From Lasiosphaeria ovina (taxonomy: Eukaryota; Ascomycota; Sordariomycetes; Sordariales; Lasiosphaeriaceae): a stretch of DNA of 64,000 nucleotides. Positions 62,203 through 64,000 of this stretch are shown here, piece by piece. The DNA lies in contig JAULSN010000003.1 of the NCBI GenBank assembly GCA_033439765.1, positions 3,534,001-3,598,000 on the forward strand, written 5' to 3'. The first letter of the stretch is position 1. Each line of letters opens with the position of its first letter. The notes beneath the pieces are model-generated. The model had not been told where the DNA came from and searched no databases. It saw only the letters and a program-made list of their open reading frames with translations. Both the position numbers and the translations under genes were made by a program.

Positions 62203-63053
62203 ATGGGGAACCGATGTGGAGTGACGGATATATCCCGACGGACAGGCATAATTGGATTGTGATATTCCGAAAGCTCATGTACAGATATGGGTCATTTAAG
62301 TCATTGGGGTCTTTGGATTTGCACATTGGAAAAAGGGTTTGTCATACCCCGAGTAGTTAGCTACTCGCCCTCGTTATTTCTCTCATGTAATTAGACCTAG
62401 TTATTGAGCTTCTCTTTCGCTAGTGCCCTATATCTCGTGGTCTGCTATTTCTTTAGAGACTATGCCTTGAGATGCTCTCAGAGCATTGTTTTGTTGCCCC
62501 CCAATCAGGAGCGTCGGTAAAGGGGGGGCAGTGTCTGGTGTGTCATCCCCGGTATGACCCGACACGGGGCCTCGGCTTTCAATCTCACCCCGTAATACGA
62601 TGAAGCGCTGGACCGGACAGTCCCCTGCGCAGATCATCATGGTGGTTCCTATGTCAGCGTTGGCTGCGTTGGCTGCGTTGGCCTTATTAAGACTCGGGTT
62701 GTATTTATCAGTCAGACCATGCGAAGCGAACGAGTAACGGTATCTCATCTTTGCTCACATGCCTCTACATGGTGGTTTGGCCACGCCCAGGTCACTGGGT
62801 GTCGCGCTGTGAGCCTCCTTGTCCCTTTGTACCACCACTTCGCTGTCAGGCAACAGTTCAAACTCGAGACACAATTTCACAGGCTCCAAATGACCGTAAG
62901 ACGGCAGAGGCATGCGAACCACAATTTGCATTACTTCCATCAAGTCGTCTATGCTGCAGTAGCTACCTAATTATATATTTCATAAATTCGTGTTCGTAAT
63001 TAGACCCCCAAAGATCATGCGATTGTTGACATGACCCCCAGATTCTTCGCTCC
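62203..63053. other. Intergenic region
   Basis: About 850 bp between the transporter and a convergent gene. A GTTGGCTGC repeat (three units) lies near 62660-62680. No gene supported. Confidence 0.45.
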
Positions 63054-63719
63054 TCACGCACACGTTGTCGGCGCACCCCCCTCGGCGGGATACTGCGGCA
63101 GACCCGTGGCGCAAGCGCAGTACGGGGTGCTTACGCTCCCGCTGCAGTAGCTCGGCGTAGTCACGGTCAGGCAGTAGTCGTTGGTGCTGTAGCTCGTCGT
63201 CATGCCGGCGACGCAGTCGGCGAAGGGCATGCAGTAGACGCTGTAGGGGCTCTCGGACTGCCAGCTGTAGTATTGGCCTTCGCCGCACGCGCACTGCACG
63301 ACCGAGATGACGGTGCTGACGCCGCCGGCCAGCGTGCCCGAGAACAGCGTCGACGTCGTGTAGGCCGTCTCGCCGTTGGGCGGGCACGTCGTCGTGATCC
63401 AGCTGGCGTCGACCGGATAGCAGATCTGGCCCGAGTCGCAGTGGCCGTACTGGATCGTGCCCGGGAAATAGCCCGAGTCGCACGACAGGGGCGGCGGGGC
63501 GCTGTAGCAATACGAGTACGTGTTGCCGTAGGTACACTCGGTTGTGGTTTTGACGGTCGAGCCGCCCGTGCAAGTGAGCCCTGGGGCGGTGGTGATGGCG
63601 CTTGGTGGTGGTGTGGTGGATGTGATGGGGGCGATGGTGGAGGATGGTGGTAAGCTGATTTGAGGGAAGCCGGCGGCGAGGCCGACGATGGCAGCACCAA
63701 GGAGTAGTTGAGAGAGCAT
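63054..63719 (-). CDS. Secreted cysteine-rich protein (16 Cys), unidentified
   Basis: 221 residues, no intron. Signal peptide MLSQLLLGAAIVGLAAG, then a Ser/Thr/Pro-rich linker (about 20-47). The mature domain has 16 cysteines, an even number, in a regular layout of short loops with many Tyr, Ser and Thr: LTCTGG, TECTYGNTYSYCYS, LSCDSGYFPG, GHCDSGQICYP, TTCPPNGET, VQCACGEGQYY, VYCMPFADCVAG, DYCLTV, SYCSGS, YCACATGLPQYP and a final TTCA. Spacing and composition resemble fungal secreted, disulphide-rich wall or effector-type proteins, but no known family motif (CFEM, hydrophobin, LysM) is present. The whole protein fits in the window. Divergence in such proteins is fast, so the function remains open. 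Confidence 0.72.
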   Translation of the reverse strand: MLSQLLLGAAIVGLAAGFPQISLPPSSTIAPITSTTPPPSAITTAPGLTCTGGSTVKTTTECTYGNTYSYCYSAPPPLSCDSGYFPGTIQYGHCDSGQICYPVDASWITTTCPPNGETAYTTSTLFSGTLAGGVSTVISVVQCACGEGQYYSWQSESPYSVYCMPFADCVAGMTTSYSTNDYCLTVTTPSYCSGSVSTPYCACATGLPQYPAEGGAPTTCA

Positions 63720-64000
63720 GGTGGTGGTTGTTATGTGTGGTAATTAAGTCCTATTATAGAACGAGGAGCAATTTAATTAATTAATTATCGAAAGAGAGAT
63801 CGTCAAATAACTCAAAGTATGGTTGTGGATTGACGCGGGAACGCGGGATGCAGACGAGGGCTAGACGTTGGTCGAGAAAGCGGATCTCCCAAGACATCTT
63901 ATACAAAACAGGTGGTCAACAAAAGTGACGTCTATTGGCAAGGGGTAAATGGATCGGCACCTTGGCACTGCCCTCTTAGCCCTGGGGCTGGTAGGCTGGG
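63720..64000. promoter_or_regulatory. Upstream region of the secreted Cys-rich gene
   Basis: 280 bp to the window end. An AT-rich box (TTAATTAATTAATTA, about 63771-63785) lies roughly 50-65 bp before the start codon. No other feature. Confidence 0.45.

Noticed and set aside
1..64000. CRISPR arrays, tRNA genes and rRNA genes
   Set aside because: No regularly spaced repeats and no convincing cloverleaf with A and B boxes were seen; short direct repeats at 24.5, 34.4 and 35.5 kb are minisatellite-like.

Overview
The window looks like nuclear DNA of a filamentous ascomycete (Pezizomycotina, probably Sordariomycetes). Most genes are broken by short introns of about 50-80 bp with GTRNGY-type donors and CTAAC-like branch points. 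Coding regions are GC-rich, no operons are seen, and the repeats carry C-to-T changes at CpA, as expected from RIP (repeat-induced point mutation). The species cannot be fixed from sequence alone.

Layout. (1) 1-13.7 kb is a conserved housekeeping block: DNA ligase I (minus, runs off the left edge), eIF3k (plus), a PDCD2/Tsr4 ribosome-assembly chaperone (minus), chaperonin subunit CCT6/zeta (minus), a prenylcysteine oxidase (plus) and Vid27 (plus). (2) 14.7-18.8 kb holds three lineage-type, low-complexity proteins: a LDPRVDS-repeat protein with polyQ, and two His/Arg/Ser-rich proteins, one with a single membrane span. (3) 20.4-24.0 kb is a decayed type II P-type ATPase with a predicted 6-nt microexon. 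(4) 24.9-30.4 kb holds a predicted coiled-coil protein and a cytochrome b5-fused sphingolipid desaturase. (5) 30.4-42.4 kb is gene-poor: a zinc-finger-like protein, wrecks of a BBE-type FAD oxidoreductase and of a SAT4/rhodopsin-like membrane protein, then an intact secreted glycosylasparaginase. (6) 42,463-49,319 is a full-length Ty3/gypsy chromodomain LTR retrotransposon on the minus strand, with 5-bp target duplications. Its gag-pol is decayed and its integrase core deleted, but it carries an extra, fully open 497-codon reading frame between the chromodomain and the 3' LTR. (7) 49.5-64 kb: a secreted GPI-type protein, trehalose-6-phosphate synthase, a decayed secreted protein, a CocE/S15-type hydrolase, a 14-TM MFS drug transporter and a secreted 16-cysteine protein.

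The most interesting object is the extra open reading frame inside the retrotransposon. It encodes a protein with a PD-(D/E)XK-nuclease-like signature (D249, E291-x-K293, Q305), basic nuclear-localisation-like patches and a C-terminal aromatic motif. It has stayed open while gag and pol around it have filled with stops. Other points are the RIP-type pattern of the LTR differences, the ATPase microexon and the cluster of four independent pseudogenes. All exon joins were checked by hand for phase; no database search was possible.
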